From positions 7,192,001-7,256,000 of the forward strand of contig NZ_CP016793.1 in assembly GCF_001701025.1 (NCBI RefSeq): a stretch of 64,000 bases of DNA, read 5' to 3'. How positions within the stretch are numbered: the first letter of the stretch is position 1; each line of letters starts with the position of its first letter. Source of the DNA: Lentzea guizhouensis (GTDB lineage Bacteria > Actinomycetota > Actinomycetes > Mycobacteriales > Pseudonocardiaceae). Below the pieces are notes generated by a model, which did no database searches, was not told where the DNA came from, and saw only the letters and a list, made by a program, of their open reading frames with translations. Positions 53,745 to 64,000 of the stretch are shown one piece after another. A program made the position numbers and the translations under genes.

Positions 53745-53902
53745 GCTAGGGAGTGAGTGGTTCTGCGAGCAGGGCGTGCGGCACGGAGATCGGGGCACGA
53801 ACCGCTGCCCGCACGGGCAGGACGGCGAGCAGCTCCGTCGCCTCCGTCAACCGGGCGGCGCTGTGCTCGGCTGCCGCGGCCCGCGGCGTCGGGCTGCTCC
53901 GC
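53745..53902. other. Spacer without recognised gene
   Basis: Upstream of the effector start. Open frames on both strands are Ala/Arg-rich and show no family motif, ribosome site or dyad. Together with the remnant downstream it makes up the 351 bases between the effector gene and the XRE gene. Confidence 0.4.
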
Positions 53903-54092
53903 GTCGACCTGATGGCCATGCCGGTCACCGAGGTGGAGCTGCGCGGAGGACGCCGCCGCCGCGTTCGCCCGCCGGTGCCGAGTGTGCTGCTCTTTGGGCT
54001 CGCCTGGTCGGAACCTTCCGTCCTATGAGGACTACGCCGGCTACACCGACAGGGAGATTCCGGTGGTAGGCCCTCGAACCCGTCGACCGTGA
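53903..54092 (+). pseudogene. C-terminal remnant of a deazaflavin (DDN-type) nitroreductase
   Basis: Three frames in succession read VDLMAMPVTEVELRGG, then ECAALWARLVGTF, then PSYEDYAGYTDREIPVV followed by a stop shortly after. These correspond to the C-terminal part of F420H2-dependent DDN-family nitroreductases, whose proteins end with a Y..Y...TDR.IPV segment. The N-terminal half is missing, and at least two one-base deletions separate the pieces. Clearly non-functional if the sequence is right. Confidence 0.6.
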
Positions 54093-54095
54093 AGG

Positions 54096-54926
54096 TCAGC
54101 CGCCGGAGCAGAGCTGAGCGAGCGCGGCGGCGCTCGGGCTGCCCGGTTCCGCGGTGTACATCACGAGCTGCAGGTCGGTGCCGGGGAGCAGGAGCGTCTG
54201 CCGGTCCAGTTCCACCTCGCCGAGCTCCGGGTGGTGCAGTTGCTTGCGCAGGGTCGGCACGGGTCGCACGTCGTGGTCGCGCCAGCCGGCGGCGAAGTCC
54301 GGGCTGTGGGTGGCGAACTCGTCGGCCAGCTCGCTCAGGACGTGATCGGCCGGGTTGCGGGCGGTGGCCGCGCGGAGGTGGGCGGCGGACTGCCGGGCGA
54401 ACTGGCCCTCCGCACCCGCCGGTGCCGAGCACAGGGAACCGGCCAGCCGGACGGACAGCCGCACGGTGTTCCGCTCCTCGGCCGGCAGCAGGCTGAAGTC
54501 GGTGATCAGCGCGGCGGCCGCGGCGTTCCAGGCCACGACGTCCTGGCGCTCGTCCACCAGGTAGGCGGGGATCGGTCCGAGCCGGTCGAGCAGCCGGCGG
54601 GCGTCCGCGGGCACCGGGCCCCGGTCGGCGTCCGTACCGGGCGGGACCTGGCCGGCCAGCCGGGCCAGGTGCTCGCGCTCTGCCGCGGTGAGCCGCAGGG
54701 CCGTTGCCAGCGCGTCAGCACCGCCGGTGACGGGCGGGGTGCGGGCCTGCTCCAGCCGTTCGTAGTAGCTGACCGACATCCCGGCGAGTGCGGCCACCTC
54801 CTCGCGGCGCAGCCCGGGGTGCGCCGGTGCCCGGCCGGCGGGGAGCGCCGGGACCTGCTGCGGGCGCAGTGCCTCGCGCCGGCGGCGCAGGAAGTCGGCC
54901 AGTTCACCTCTGCTCACCTCGCCCAT
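54096..54926 (-). CDS. XRE family regulator with MmyB-like ligand-binding domain
   Basis: 276 residues. Helix-turn-helix: LRREEVAALAGMSVSYYERLEQAR (residues about 39-62), typical of the actinobacterial HTH_31/MmyB group. The C-terminal MmyB-like domain has PAYLVDERQDVVAWNAAAAALI and ends LQLVMYTAEPGSPSAAALAQL. ATG 54926 directly precedes SRGELADFLRRRRE. Divergent from an NTF2-like plus NmrA-like operon that it probably represses. Confidence 0.92.
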   Translation of the reverse strand: MGEVSRGELADFLRRRREALRPQQVPALPAGRAPAHPGLRREEVAALAGMSVSYYERLEQARTPPVTGGADALATALRLTAAEREHLARLAGQVPPGTDADRGPVPADARRLLDRLGPIPAYLVDERQDVVAWNAAAAALITDFSLLPAEERNTVRLSVRLAGSLCSAPAGAEGQFARQSAAHLRAATARNPADHVLSELADEFATHSPDFAAGWRDHDVRPVPTLRKQLHHPELGEVELDRQTLLLPGTDLQLVMYTAEPGSPSAAALAQLCSGG

Positions 54927-55047
54927 GGTGGCACGGGGCGCCCGGCTCAGCCACGGACCGGTGGTCCGGGGCTCCACCGGCTCTGCCTCGGCGACGGGCC
55001 CGAGTCCAGTCTGGACCGGTACGCACCGATCAACGCTGGAGGACATC

Positions 55048-55491
55048 GTGCCGAGCAGCCCCGAGGAGACGTTCCGCCGACTGGTGGACCTGTTGCTGGC
55101 CAAGGACATGAACGCCGTGGCCGACCTGTGGGCGGAGGACGGCGTCGCCGAGTTCCCGTTCGCGGCGGGCACCTCACCGCGACAGCTGGCCGGGCGGGAG
55201 GAGATCCGCGGCTACCTGACCGGTTACCCGGAGCGGATGGACGTGCGCGAGATCCCCGCGGTCACGGTGCACCACACGGAAGTGCCGGACACCGTGGTGG
55301 TGGAGTACAGCGCGAACGGACACACGGTCCGCACTGGAAAGCCCTACCAGCTCGACTACGTCGTGGTGATCACCGTCAAGGACGGCCTGATCACCCGCTA
55401 CCGGGACCACTGGAACCCGCTGGCCACCGCCGCGGCCGCCGGAACGCTGTCCGAGCTGCTCGACTCGCTGCGTCCAGGAGCCGTCCGATGA
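55048..55491 (+). CDS. SnoaL-like / NTF2-like protein
   Basis: 147 residues: ETFRRLVDLLLAKDMNAVADLWAEDGVAEFPFA is the typical start of SnoaL_3/PhzA-like proteins, and GLITRYRDHWNPLA the typical end. GTG 55048 has GGAGGAC upstream with correct spacing. The stop overlaps the ATG of the NmrA-like gene (ATGA), so the two work together, perhaps on a quinone or aromatic compound. Confidence 0.88.
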   Translation: MPSSPEETFRRLVDLLLAKDMNAVADLWAEDGVAEFPFAAGTSPRQLAGREEIRGYLTGYPERMDVREIPAVTVHHTEVPDTVVVEYSANGHTVRTGKPYQLDYVVVITVKDGLITRYRDHWNPLATAAAAGTLSELLDSLRPGAVR

Positions 55492-56354
55492 CCGGTGTGC
55501 TGGTGACCGGCGGAACCGGGAAGACCGGCAGTGCACTGGTGGAACTGTTGCGCGGCAACGGTGTGCCGGTCCGGGTGGCCGGCCGCGCGCCCGCCGCCGA
55601 CGACCCGGACGCCGTCCGGTTCGACTGGGAGGACCCGGCCACCTTCCAGACCGCACTGCGCGGCGTGGACCGGGTGTTCGTGGTGCCTCCGGTGCAGAGC
55701 CTGGATCCGTTGCCGTCGGTCGCACCGTTCCTGACCGAGGCACAACGCCTCGGCGTGCGCCGGGTGGTGCTCCTCGGCTCCGCCATCGTCCTGCCGAACG
55801 CCCCCGGTGCGCTGGAACTGGCCGCGCAGGTGCGGAGCCGGCCCGGCGGGGTCGTGCTGCGCGCGTCCGGGTTCATGCAGAACTTCCTGAGCCCGCACCC
55901 GCTGGGCGAGCGGATCCGGCGGCACGGCGAGATCCGCACCGCCGCCGGTGACGGCCGATTGGGGTGGATCGACGCGCGGGACATCGCGGCCGCCGCCTGC
56001 GCTCTGCTGAAGGATTCCGGCGCCGAACTCGACGAGCGTGACCACCTGGTGACCGGGCCGGAGGCGTTGAGCTGTCCGGACGCGGCGACGATCATCACCA
56101 CCTGCACCGGGCGGCCCGTGCGGGTGGTGCACGTCGACGCCGACGAGCAGGCGGCCGGCTACCGGGCGGCGGGCATGCCCGCCGAGTTCGCCACCGCCCT
56201 CGCCGCCGTGGAGGACGGCATCCGGGCCGGTCGGGAAGAACAGGTCAGCACCGCGGTGGAAGACCTGACCGGCCGGCCACCGCGCTCCTTCGCCGAGTTC
56301 GTCCAGGAGCACGCGGGCGAGTGGGCGGGTGTTGGTTCGACGACCGCGAATTAG
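55488..56354 (+). CDS. NmrA-like NAD(P)-binding reductase
   Basis: 288 residues, atypical SDR: N-terminal VLVTGGTGKTGSALVELL, VFVVPPVQSLDPLPSVAPFL, VVLLGSAIV and the FMQNF motif common in NmrA/QOR2-like NAD(P)H quinone oxidoreductases. No classical YxxxK. It is the second gene in the operon with a SnoaL-like protein and is probably controlled by the divergent XRE regulator. Confidence 0.9.
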   Translation: MTGVLVTGGTGKTGSALVELLRGNGVPVRVAGRAPAADDPDAVRFDWEDPATFQTALRGVDRVFVVPPVQSLDPLPSVAPFLTEAQRLGVRRVVLLGSAIVLPNAPGALELAAQVRSRPGGVVLRASGFMQNFLSPHPLGERIRRHGEIRTAAGDGRLGWIDARDIAAAACALLKDSGAELDERDHLVTGPEALSCPDAATIITTCTGRPVRVVHVDADEQAAGYRAAGMPAEFATALAAVEDGIRAGREEQVSTAVEDLTGRPPRSFAEFVQEHAGEWAGVGSTTAN

Positions 56355-56460
56355 TGTGTGCTGCCATGAGGCGTCTCGTGGTCGGCATCGCACCGCGGGA
56401 GACGGCCGCAGCCCGTACCACCGCGGTGCCCGAGCTCCGCCCGACACACCAGGGATGCCG

Positions 56461-57657
56461 ATGAGACCGCTGACCTTCAGCGATGACAAGGACAACGAGC
56501 AGGCGTGGCTCCCGACCGACCCGCGGTCCGCCGCCGACTCGTTCCTGGAGTTCGTCGCCCGGCACCGGGAGGCCGGCAGCACGTCGTTCTGCCTGGAGGA
56601 CGAGGAGAACGAGGAGGCGCTGATGTTCCTGTTCGAGGTCGGCGCCCTCTGCCGGGTCAAGGGGTGGCAGGACCCGCGGACCGAGTACCGCGTCGTCACG
56701 AGCAGCGATGACCACCGCGCCCAGGCCACCGTTTTCGTCCGCGGTGGTTTCTCCGGCCTCGACGCGCACGGCCCCTGGCTGCCGGATGTCGACAGCCTCT
56801 TGCGGGCACGGTCGGATCGTCTCCGCCAACGGGCCGCGCGCACTGCTCCCCAGGACGACGAAGCCCGCGACCGGCGTGCCGAAGGACTCCGGTCGGAGTT
56901 CGACAAGTCCGTGCTGCGCCGGACCCACCCACGCGAGCTGCGCCGTCGCCTGGAGGTCCTGACCCGCTCCGACGGCCGCGAGCCGACCACGGTCGCCGGG
57001 GTCACGCACCACGGCTACGGCAACGGTGACACCGTCAACGCCTGGTTCACCGCCGAGGGTCGCGGCCTGGTGGTGACGTTCGACCACGCCAGCCCCCTCA
57101 ACTCCACCGGCGACCCCCGCGCGCAGGCGGCGTTGTACGACGGCGTACCGGCGGATCTTCTCGCCCTGGTGAGGGATGCGCCGGAAACGGGCACGACGCT
57201 CAACGTCCCGCATCCCGACGGCGGCACCGTGGTGGCCGCCACCGGCGTCTTCACCTTCGCCGGTCCGTGCGCCATGGCCGACGGTCTGGTGATGCGCTTG
57301 CGGGACGACGGGTTGGGTGTGGAGGCGACCGGGGTCGGCCGGTTGCTGGAGGGCTTCCTCACGAAGGAGGACTTCGCCCCCGCCGCGGAGCAGGTCGCGG
57401 TGCCACTGGACCGCGACGCGGTGGACCGCTTCTGCCGGATCTGGGCCGATTCCGGGTACAACGACCGCTGGGACGTGCACTACGTCCTCTTCGACAGCTG
57501 CACGCTGCAGGAGGCGGGCGAGACCCGGGGGGAGCTCCTGGGGTTGGTCCGGACCCTCGGACTCGAGCGCGTCGACGCTCCGCCGGGAGCCGCCACCGGC
57601 GAGGTGTGGGTCCGCACCGACCCCCGCATCGACGCGGAGCTCGAGCGCTGGTCGTGA
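56461..57657 (+). CDS. Hypothetical protein, 398 residues
   Basis: Acidic, soluble protein with no signal peptide or membrane segment and no family recognised. Features: acidic N-terminus (LTFSDDKDNEQAW), a cluster CLEDEENEEALMFLFEVGALCRVKGW, an Arg/Ala-rich helix (LLRARSDRLRQRAARTAP), and a C-terminal half with LLEGFLTKEDFAP and LFDSCTLQEAGETRGELLGL. ATG 56461 has AGGG six bases upstream; an ATG at 56455 is the alternative. It precedes the RHS gene by 222 bases on the same strand, but the gap suggests a separate transcript. Confidence 0.7.
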   Translation: MRPLTFSDDKDNEQAWLPTDPRSAADSFLEFVARHREAGSTSFCLEDEENEEALMFLFEVGALCRVKGWQDPRTEYRVVTSSDDHRAQATVFVRGGFSGLDAHGPWLPDVDSLLRARSDRLRQRAARTAPQDDEARDRRAEGLRSEFDKSVLRRTHPRELRRRLEVLTRSDGREPTTVAGVTHHGYGNGDTVNAWFTAEGRGLVVTFDHASPLNSTGDPRAQAALYDGVPADLLALVRDAPETGTTLNVPHPDGGTVVAATGVFTFAGPCAMADGLVMRLRDDGLGVEATGVGRLLEGFLTKEDFAPAAEQVAVPLDRDAVDRFCRIWADSGYNDRWDVHYVLFDSCTLQEAGETRGELLGLVRTLGLERVDAPPGAATGEVWVRTDPRIDAELERWS

Positions 57658-57879
57658 GCACCACACCGGACCGGGAACAGCTGAGGCCGAACGCATGTGA
57701 CCTTACCGACACGGACGCGCCGCGTGATCGATTCCGTCGCCGGAGTGAGGCGTTACCGGACGCGGTGTGATCATCGTCCCCCTTGCGGAACTGCGGCGTT
57801 CTTGGTCATCCTTCTGCCCGTTTGGGCGAGATGCGTGGTTGGTCGGGGGACACGCGCAGTCTTATTAGGGGCAATACGC

Positions 57880-60800
57880 ATGACGCGTCGTTCAGCGACG
57901 CGGCGGTTCCGTGTGCGCTGCACACGGTTGATCGCCGCATCGCTCGTGGGAGCACTGACGTTCTCGCTGGCCGAAGTGCCGGCGATGGCCGCACCCGCAC
58001 CGAAGTCGCCGGCGGTCTCGCCGGCCGCGGTGCCGGTGCTGAAGGCCGCTGACCCCGCCGCACCGGCGGTGGCACCGGCCAAGCCCGCTGCGGACTTCAC
58101 CCCGTTGCTGGGCAAGGAGAAGGGCAGCAGCTTCGACCCCGAGCGGTCGAAGGTCGTGGGCCGGTCCACGTTCGTCGACGAGTACGAGAACCCGGACGGC
58201 ACCAAGACGATCAAGCAGTCGACCGAGCCGCGCAACGTCAAGGACGCGCGTGGCACCTGGCGTGCGGTCGACCCCACGCTGGTGCCGGACGGTCCGACCC
58301 GGCGGGTGAAGGCCAGGCAGCACCCGCTGAAGCCGACCCTGGGCGGCGCCGCGGACGACCCGGCGCTGGTCACCGTCGAGTTCGAGGGCCACAAGGTGGC
58401 GCTCGCGCCCGAACGCCCGGCCAAGGACCGCTTGGTCAAGGTCGCGGACAAGGTCGCCGAGTACACCGACGTCTCCCCGGACACCGACCTGACCTACGAG
58501 GTCACACCCGGTTCGCTGAAGGAGACCATCAAGCTCAAGAAGGCACCGGGCACCAACAGGTGGCGCTTCACCCTCAAGACCGGCGGGCTCACCCCGGTCG
58601 TGACCGAGCAGCAGACCGTCGAGCTGCGTGACGGCGCCGGCGTGCCGAAGATCGTGATGCCGCCGATCGTCACGTGGGACTCGACCGGCGACGCCGACAC
58701 GCCGCCCGCGCAGACCGGCGGCACCTACGCGGTGGAGAGGTCCGGCCAGGACTGGACGCTCACCGTCGCGGTCGACGAGGCGTGGCTGAAGGACCCGAAG
58801 CGGGTCTACCCGGTCAGCGTCGACCCGACGTTCACCTTCGGCGTGGCGTACTCGGAGTCGTACAAGTCCGACGGCTACTGGTGCTCCAACTGCGGTGTGC
58901 AGGTCGGCAACGCACTGGACCGCGGTGACAAGTACTGGCGCAGCGCGATCCGGTTCAACTACGACACGCTGTACGGCAAGCGCGTCGTGGGCGCGAAGCT
59001 GGACGTGACGAACCAGCGCTCGCCGCTCAGCCCGGACAAGACCTGGCCCGCGCACCTATACCACGCCTCGGCGATGGACTTCAACGGTCTCGGCGGCCAC
59101 CTGGCGACCGGCCTGGTCGGCCAGGTCGGCACGTTGACCGGTGACAGCCTGAGGTCGTTCCTGCAGCACATCGCGGACATCCGGCACATGGCGACGTTCA
59201 TGGTCGTCGGCCACGAGGCCGGCGGCACGTGGACCTACAAGAACCTCAGCGCCACCCTGACCGTGGACACCGGTTCGGCGCCGCCCGCGCCGGGGCTCGT
59301 CGGCCCGGCCGACCACAGCGTCATCACGCACACCACGCCGGCGCTCGAGGTGCAGCCCGTCAGCGACCCCGATGGCGACCCGGTGAAGTACTGCTTCACC
59401 GTCGCCACCGGCACGGACGCGAAGTCCGGTGTCGTGGTCGACTCCGGCTGCCTCGACACTCCGAAGTGGACCGTCCCGCCCGGTGTCCTGCAGGACGGTG
59501 TCGCCTACACCTGGCAGGCGAAGGCGGTCAGCGGTGCCACGGTGACGGTGCCGAGCGCGGTGTTCCACCTCAAGGTCGACCAGCGCATCGGCGACCGCGG
59601 CCCGGCCCCGGTCGACACGCTCGGCCCGATCAGCGTGAACCTGGCCAACGGCAACGTGACCACCACGGTCGAGGGACCCACCTTCTCCACGGTCGGCGGC
59701 TCCGCGGGCCTGAACATGACCTACAACTCGCAGCAGCAGGAGCAGAAGGGCCTCAAGGCCTCCTACTTCCCGGACCTGTCGCACAACGGTGAGATCAGCC
59801 CGCAGCAGCAGCCCGTGCTGGTGCGCACCGAGCCGCAGGTGAACGTGGACTGGGGCCACACCTCGCCGTTCGCGCCCGCACTGCCGCAGGACTGGTTCGT
59901 CGCGCGCTGGGAGGGCTACTTCCAGGCACCGGCGGCCGGCAGGTACCAGTTCGCCGGTGTGCACGACGACCGGCTGCGCGTGTGGGTCAACGGCAGCTCG
60001 GTCTACGACCAGGGGTGCTGCAGCGACGTCAACTGGGGCGTGGCCACCGAGGTCCAGCTCGCCGCCGGCCAGCGGGTGCCGATCAAGGTCGAGCTCGCCG
60101 AGGTGTCCGGTGCCGCGTACCTGCGCCTGTTCACCCGCACCAGCGACGGCACCACCGTGCCGCCGCAGGTCGTCCCGGCCGACTGGCTGCACTCGTCCGA
60201 CCTGCCGGCGCTGCCGAAGGGCTGGACGCTGAGCGCGGACCTCGACGGCACCGGCACCACGTACACCACGGCCAAGGTCACCGACCAGAACATCGTCCTG
60301 ACCGACGCCTCCGGTGCGAAGCACACGTGGACCAAGAAGTCGACGGGCGGCTACACCGCGCCCGAGGGCGAGTCGGGCGTGATCGCGCTCGACACGACGG
60401 GCCGCGTCACGCTGACCTACGGCTCGGACGTCCACGTGTTCAACGCGGAGGGCAACCTGGAGTCGCAGTCCACCGCGACCGACACCCGCAAGCCCGCCGC
60501 GCTGCAGAACGTCTACAGCGGGTCGCCCTCGCGGCTCAAGGAGATCAAGGACCCGGTCTCCGGCCGGGCGCACCGCCTGCACTACAACCGGACCGGCGAC
60601 GACTGCTACGGCGGTCAGGCCGCTCCCGCACACGCCGACCCGCTGCCGCCGGCCCAGATGCTGTGCCGGGTCGTGTACTGGGACGGCAGCCAGACCAGGC
60701 TGTTCTACGCGCAGGGCCGGCTCACCAGGGTCGAGGACCCCGGTCAGGAGATCACCGACTTCGGGTTCAACTCCTACGGCCTGCTCGACAACCTGCGCGA

Positions 60801-63800
60801 CAGCTTGGCCGTGGACTGGGTCAGCGCCGACTGCGCCGCCCGGTGCTCGTCCGACCAGGCCAACCACTTCGTCCACTACTACGACGTCACGGCCACCAAG
60901 CCGCTCGCCCGCCAGGTCTTCCAGCCGAAGCCGGACCAGCACGACCGGCCGCGGCACGGGTACCGGTACGACCCGGCCAACCGCACGTCCTACGTGGACG
61001 TCGACGGCGTCACCCCGGCGACCGGCTTCTTCAGCAGGGTCACCTACGACGACGCCTTCCGGCTGCTGTCCACGACGGACGCCACCGGCAAGACCTCGGC
61101 GCAGACCTGGAGCGTCAAGGACCAGGAGCTGACCTCGACCGACGGCGCGGGCCGGATGTCGACGACCGTGTACGACGCACAGGACCGCCCGACCGACAAG
61201 TTCGGCCCGGCGCCCGCGACGTGCTTCACCGGTCAGCTGCCGAAGCCGGAGTGCGCGGCCACCGTGCCGCACACGAAGACGAGCTACGACGAGGACCTCA
61301 ACGGGCTCGCGGTGGCGTTCTACGACAACAAGGAGCTCGCCGGCGCGCCGAAGGTCTACCAGACCGGGCTCGCCGCCGACGGCACGCTCGCCCGCAACTG
61401 GAGCTACGACGCCCCGGTCGCCGGCATGCCGGCGGACGCGTTCTCCTTCCGCGCCACCGGTGACATCGTGTTCCCCGAGTCCGGCAGCTACAAGATCCGC
61501 GTGCTGGCCGACGACGGCGTCCGGGTGTGGATCGACGACACCAACGTCATCGACGACTGGATCCTCACCGGTGCGAAGTGGCGCGAGGCCACGGTCACGA
61601 GCCCGCACGCCGGTGCCGCGAAGAAGATCCGCTTCGAGTACTACGAGGAGCACAGCCCCGCCCAGGTCGAGCTGCACTGGACCACCCCCGGCGGTGTCCA
61701 GCAGGTGGTGCCGGGCACCAGCCTGAAGCCCCGCTACGGGCTGACGACGTCCACGCGCAAGCTGCAGTCGCACGGCTACGGCGACCTCGTCGACACCACG
61801 AAGTACAACGAGAACGGCCTCGACGCGGCCTACGGCCTGGCCACCAGCAGCACGTCCGGCGGCGTGGTGACCAGGGCCGCGTTCGAGCCCGTGGGCACCG
61901 GGTTCCTGCGCAAGACCAGCCGGACCGCCGAGAACGGCGCGGAGACCACCTACCAGCACTACGGCGACACCGAGACGCGCGACAACCCCTGCACCCCCGA
62001 GGTCGAGTCGATCAACCAGGGTGGCATGGGCAAGCTGAACCGGATGCCGTCCGGCCGCGTCGACGAGCAGGTGTTCGACGCCTCCGGCCGGGTGGTCGCC
62101 AAGGGCACGTCCGGCAAGTGGACCTGCACGACCTACGACGAGCGAGACCGGGTCGTGAAGATGACGTACCCGGCCAACTCGGCGGAGGGCGAGCGCACCG
62201 TCACCACGAACCACGCGGTGAACGGCGACCCGCTCGTGTCGAGCGTGACCGACCACCACGGCACCGTCACCACGCGGGTCGACCTGCTCGGCCGCGTGGT
62301 CGAGTACACCGACGTGCACGGCGTGCGCACGGAGACGAGGTACGACCAGGCCGGTCGCTTCACGACCGAGAAGGTGAACCTGCCGCTGAACCCGGCGCAG
62401 ACCCTCACCCACACCTTCGACGACGCGGGCAGGCAGCTGACCACGTCGCTCGGCGGCGCACTGCTCGCCACCTCGTCCTACGACGCGGCCGGTGAGCTCA
62501 AGTCGGTGACCTACGCCAACGGCACCTCGCTGGCGGCGATCGGCAGGGACGGCACCGGCCAGACCACCTCGCTCACCTGGCGCACCCAGCCGGGTGCGGA
62601 GATCGCGTCGACCGTGACGCGCATCCGCGGCGGCCGGATCGTCGACGAGTCGCTGAACGGGTTCGACGCGAGCCCCGGCGGCGCGAACTACGTCTACGAC
62701 CCGCAGGGCCGGCTCGTCGAGGCCCACGTGAAGGGACACGTCTACAAGTACGACTTCACCAACGCCGCCACCGGCTGCCCCACCGGCTCGGTGGGCAACG
62801 CGGGCCTGAACAGCAACCGCCTGCGGCTGCTCGACCAGACCGCGGCCGGCACGGCGGAGACCGGTTACTGCTACGACGCCGCGGACCGGCTGCTGGGCAC
62901 CGTGGGCACGAACGCGGTGACCGGCGTGAAGTACGACGCCAACGGCAACACCACCGAGTACACCGCGAACGGCTCCACCACCCACCTGACGTGGGACTCG
63001 GCGGACCGCAACACCGGTGCCCGCTCGGTCGGCGCCGACCCGGCGGCGGTCGCCTACCAGCGCGACTCGTCCAACCGGATCGTGCGCCGCGGTGCCGAGC
63101 AGGGCGACCAGCTCCAGGTCGCGCTGTACGCGCACACCGCCGACGGCGACACCGCGGACATCGTGCTCGGCCAGGACAAGAAGCTGTTGTCCCGCTCGAT
63201 CTCGCTGCCCGGTGGCGTGCTGCTCACCATCACCGGTGACACCCGCACGTACGGCCACCCGACCGTCCGCGGCGACCTCGCGCTCACCACGGACGCGGCC
63301 GGCCACCAGGCGGGTCAGCTGCGGCACTACTCGCCGTTCGGCGAGCCGCTGGCCGACGGCGGTGCGGTGGACACCGACGCCGTGCCGGACAACGTGCCCG
63401 GCCAGGCCGACTTCGGCTGGCTCGGCCAGCACCAGCGCCTCTACGAGCACGCCGGTGCGCTGTCGATCGTCCAGATGGGAGCGAGGCCGTACAGCCCGCT
63501 GCTCGGCCGCTTCCTGTCCGTGGACCCGGTCGAGGGCGGTTCCGCCAACGACTACGACTACGTCTACGGCGACCCGGTCAACATCACCGACCTGGACGGC
63601 AAGTGCCCGTTCTGCGTGGTGCTGGCGGGCATCGCGATCCGCGCGGCCGCCCGCCCGGTCGCCGGCTGGGTGGCCAGGACCGCGGCACCGTGGGTGGCAC
63701 GCACGGCGGCGCCGTGGATGTCGAGGCAGGCCACGAGCTTCGGTGGCTGGCTGTTCCGCAGCAAGACCTTCGGCACGGCGAGCCGCTTGTTCGGCAACAA

Positions 63801-63996
63801 CACCATGGGTGCCGCCAAGATGGGTCTGTTCAACGCCAAGACGTTCATCCGGGCCGGGTGGAGCATGAAGTCGCTGAAGCCGCTGGGCATCAAGAAGGCC
63901 GCGCAGGCGGTGTTCCGCGTCGGTGTCGGCAAGCGGCACTTCGACCTCTTCCGAGGTCCGATCTCGATCAAGGGGAAGTGGTTGAAGTGGTGGTAG
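57880..63996 (+). CDS. Giant secreted RHS/YD-repeat protein with two PA14 domains and C-terminal toxin-like domain
   Basis: 2,038 residues from ATG 57880 (ribosome site AGGGG). A Sec signal ([21 protein letters not shown]) leads. A DNRLRE-like beta region lies near residues 340-460 and a fibronectin-like region near 467. The PA14 domains begin about 623 ([10 protein letters not shown]) and 1143 ([12 protein letters not shown]). RHS/YD repeats span about 950-1870, ending in the RHS core [14 protein letters not shown]...[14 protein letters not shown]. The last about 130 residues contain a near repeat, [17 protein letters not shown], and end [17 protein letters not shown]; this part is unrecognised and takes the position of a polymorphic toxin domain. 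An immunity gene would lie just beyond the window. Confidence 0.9.
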   Translation: MTRRSATRRFRVRCTRLIAASLVGALTFSLAEVPAMAAPAPKSPAVSPAAVPVLKAADPAAPAVAPAKPAADFTPLLGKEKGSSFDPERSKVVGRSTFVDEYENPDGTKTIKQSTEPRNVKDARGTWRAVDPTLVPDGPTRRVKARQHPLKPTLGGAADDPALVTVEFEGHKVALAPERPAKDRLVKVADKVAEYTDVSPDTDLTYEVTPGSLKETIKLKKAPGTNRWRFTLKTGGLTPVVTEQQTVELRDGAGVPKIVMPPIVTWDSTGDADTPPAQTGGTYAVERSGQDWTLTVAVDEAWLKDPKRVYPVSVDPTFTFGVAYSESYKSDGYWCSNCGVQVGNALDRGDKYWRSAIRFNYDTLYGKRVVGAKLDVTNQRSPLSPDKTWPAHLYHASAMDFNGLGGHLATGLVGQVGTLTGDSLRSFLQHIADIRHMATFMVVGHEAGGTWTYKNLSATLTVDTGSAPPAPGLVGPADHSVITHTTPALEVQPVSDPDGDPVKYCFTVATGTDAKSGVVVDSGCLDTPKWTVPPGVLQDGVAYTWQAKAVSGATVTVPSAVFHLKVDQRIGDRGPAPVDTLGPISVNLANGNVTTTVEGPTFSTVGGSAGLNMTYNSQQQEQKGLKASYFPDLSHNGEISPQQQPVLVRTEPQVNVDWGHTSPFAPALPQDWFVARWEGYFQAPAAGRYQFAGVHDDRLRVWVNGSSVYDQGCCSDVNWGVATEVQLAAGQRVPIKVELAEVSGAAYLRLFTRTSDGTTVPPQVVPADWLHSSDLPALPKGWTLSADLDGTGTTYTTAKVTDQNIVLTDASGAKHTWTKKSTGGYTAPEGESGVIALDTTGRVTLTYGSDVHVFNAEGNLESQSTATDTRKPAALQNVYSGSPSRLKEIKDPVSGRAHRLHYNRTGDDCYGGQAAPAHADPLPPAQMLCRVVYWDGSQTRLFYAQGRLTRVEDPGQEITDFGFNSYGLLDNLRDSLAVDWVSADCAARCSSDQANHFVHYYDVTATKPLARQVFQPKPDQHDRPRHGYRYDPANRTSYVDVDGVTPATGFFSRVTYDDAFRLLSTTDATGKTSAQTWSVKDQELTSTDGAGRMSTTVYDAQDRPTDKFGPAPATCFTGQLPKPECAATVPHTKTSYDEDLNGLAVAFYDNKELAGAPKVYQTGLAADGTLARNWSYDAPVAGMPADAFSFRATGDIVFPESGSYKIRVLADDGVRVWIDDTNVIDDWILTGAKWREATVTSPHAGAAKKIRFEYYEEHSPAQVELHWTTPGGVQQVVPGTSLKPRYGLTTSTRKLQSHGYGDLVDTTKYNENGLDAAYGLATSSTSGGVVTRAAFEPVGTGFLRKTSRTAENGAETTYQHYGDTETRDNPCTPEVESINQGGMGKLNRMPSGRVDEQVFDASGRVVAKGTSGKWTCTTYDERDRVVKMTYPANSAEGERTVTTNHAVNGDPLVSSVTDHHGTVTTRVDLLGRVVEYTDVHGVRTETRYDQAGRFTTEKVNLPLNPAQTLTHTFDDAGRQLTTSLGGALLATSSYDAAGELKSVTYANGTSLAAIGRDGTGQTTSLTWRTQPGAEIASTVTRIRGGRIVDESLNGFDASPGGANYVYDPQGRLVEAHVKGHVYKYDFTNAATGCPTGSVGNAGLNSNRLRLLDQTAAGTAETGYCYDAADRLLGTVGTNAVTGVKYDANGNTTEYTANGSTTHLTWDSADRNTGARSVGADPAAVAYQRDSSNRIVRRGAEQGDQLQVALYAHTADGDTADIVLGQDKKLLSRSISLPGGVLLTITGDTRTYGHPTVRGDLALTTDAAGHQAGQLRHYSPFGEPLADGGAVDTDAVPDNVPGQADFGWLGQHQRLYEHAGALSIVQMGARPYSPLLGRFLSVDPVEGGSANDYDYVYGDPVNITDLDGKCPFCVVLAGIAIRAAARPVAGWVARTAAPWVARTAAPWMSRQATSFGGWLFRSKTFGTASRLFGNNTMGAAKMGLFNAKTFIRAGWSMKSLKPLGIKKAAQAVFRVGVGKRHFDLFRGPISIKGKWLKWW

Positions 63997-64000
63997 ACGA

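Noticed and set aside
60400..63500. RHS region as a repeat or CRISPR-like array
   Set aside because: YD repeats are similar at protein level only; there is no regular spacer-repeat structure in the DNA.
59056..63939. A 1,627-residue minus-strand open frame antisense to the RHS gene
   Set aside because: A shadow frame: it mirrors the plus-strand codon bias, has no domain and no ribosome site. The plus frame carries signal peptide, PA14 and RHS motifs.
1..64000. tRNA, rRNA, riboswitch or integrase attachment sites
   Set aside because: No cloverleaf, rRNA-like stretch, integrase or transposase gene, or direct repeat pair was found on reading both strands.

Overview
The window is high-GC actinomycete DNA. 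Codons are strongly GC-ending, GTG starts are common, and many genes overlap at ATGA or GTGA junctions. The gene content (SpoIIE/RsbW-type switches, MEDS proteins, LAL regulators, WYL, HxlR and MarR regulators, giant RHS proteins, a small biosynthetic cluster) fits a filamentous member of the Pseudonocardiales such as Lentzea, Saccharothrix or a relative. That placement is inference from style. I saw no rRNA, tRNA, CRISPR array, origin or insertion sequence.

Layout. 1-3.7 kb: ABC exporter with its TetR regulator, and a frameshifted short-chain dehydrogenase. 3.7-8.9 kb: spore-photoproduct-lyase-like radical SAM protein, an FAD monooxygenase divergent from a MarR regulator, a DUF4062-kinase-like fusion, and a small membrane protein. 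8.9-15.4 kb: MEDS-domain signalling pair, AlkD-like protein, and a redox signalling module (CRP-type sensor kinase, receiver-thioredoxin-reductase fusion, UBP zinc finger). 15.4-23.3 kb: accessory enzymes with divergent regulators, and a secreted metalloprotease. 23.5-28.4 kb: a lone sugar-binding lipoprotein flanked by two CebR-type boxes, then a peptide-type binding protein and fused permease behind a Zur-like box. 28.4-35.5 kb: secreted peptidase-like protein, DinB, GGDEF-EAL protein, TetR/SnoaL pair, decayed trypsin, HxlR/SnoaL pair and ferredoxin-like protein.

35.6-49 kb is the most interesting region: a compact biosynthetic cluster. One tightly overlapping minus-strand run encodes a KAS III enzyme, an ATP-grasp ligase, a PLP decarboxylase, a stand-alone acyl carrier protein, a thiolase-fold protein without an obvious cysteine, two acyl-CoA-dehydrogenase-type proteins, an AcpS-type transferase and an ABC exporter. 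A divergent free-standing condensation-domain protein and a large LuxR (LAL) regulator flank it. The ligase, decarboxylase and carrier have the sizes and logic of butirosin BtrJ/BtrK/BtrI, where an amino acid is loaded on a carrier and decarboxylated there. The extra condensing, oxidising and amide-forming genes suggest a different product.

49-57.7 kb holds SpoIIE phosphatases with an RsbW/T-type ATPase and MarR regulator, a putative effector (LQR/GN leader plus GIY-YIG-like domain), a nitroreductase remnant, and an XRE/SnoaL/NmrA set. 57.9-64 kb is a 2,038-residue RHS/PA14 protein ending in an unrecognised C-terminal domain 4 bases before the window edge.

Five genes carry single-base frameshifts or small deletions, including three in the LAL regulator. 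They may reflect decay or assembly indels, and the sequence alone cannot separate these. Eight perfect or near-perfect inverted repeats sit in divergent or pre-gene spacers and are probable operators for the adjacent regulators.
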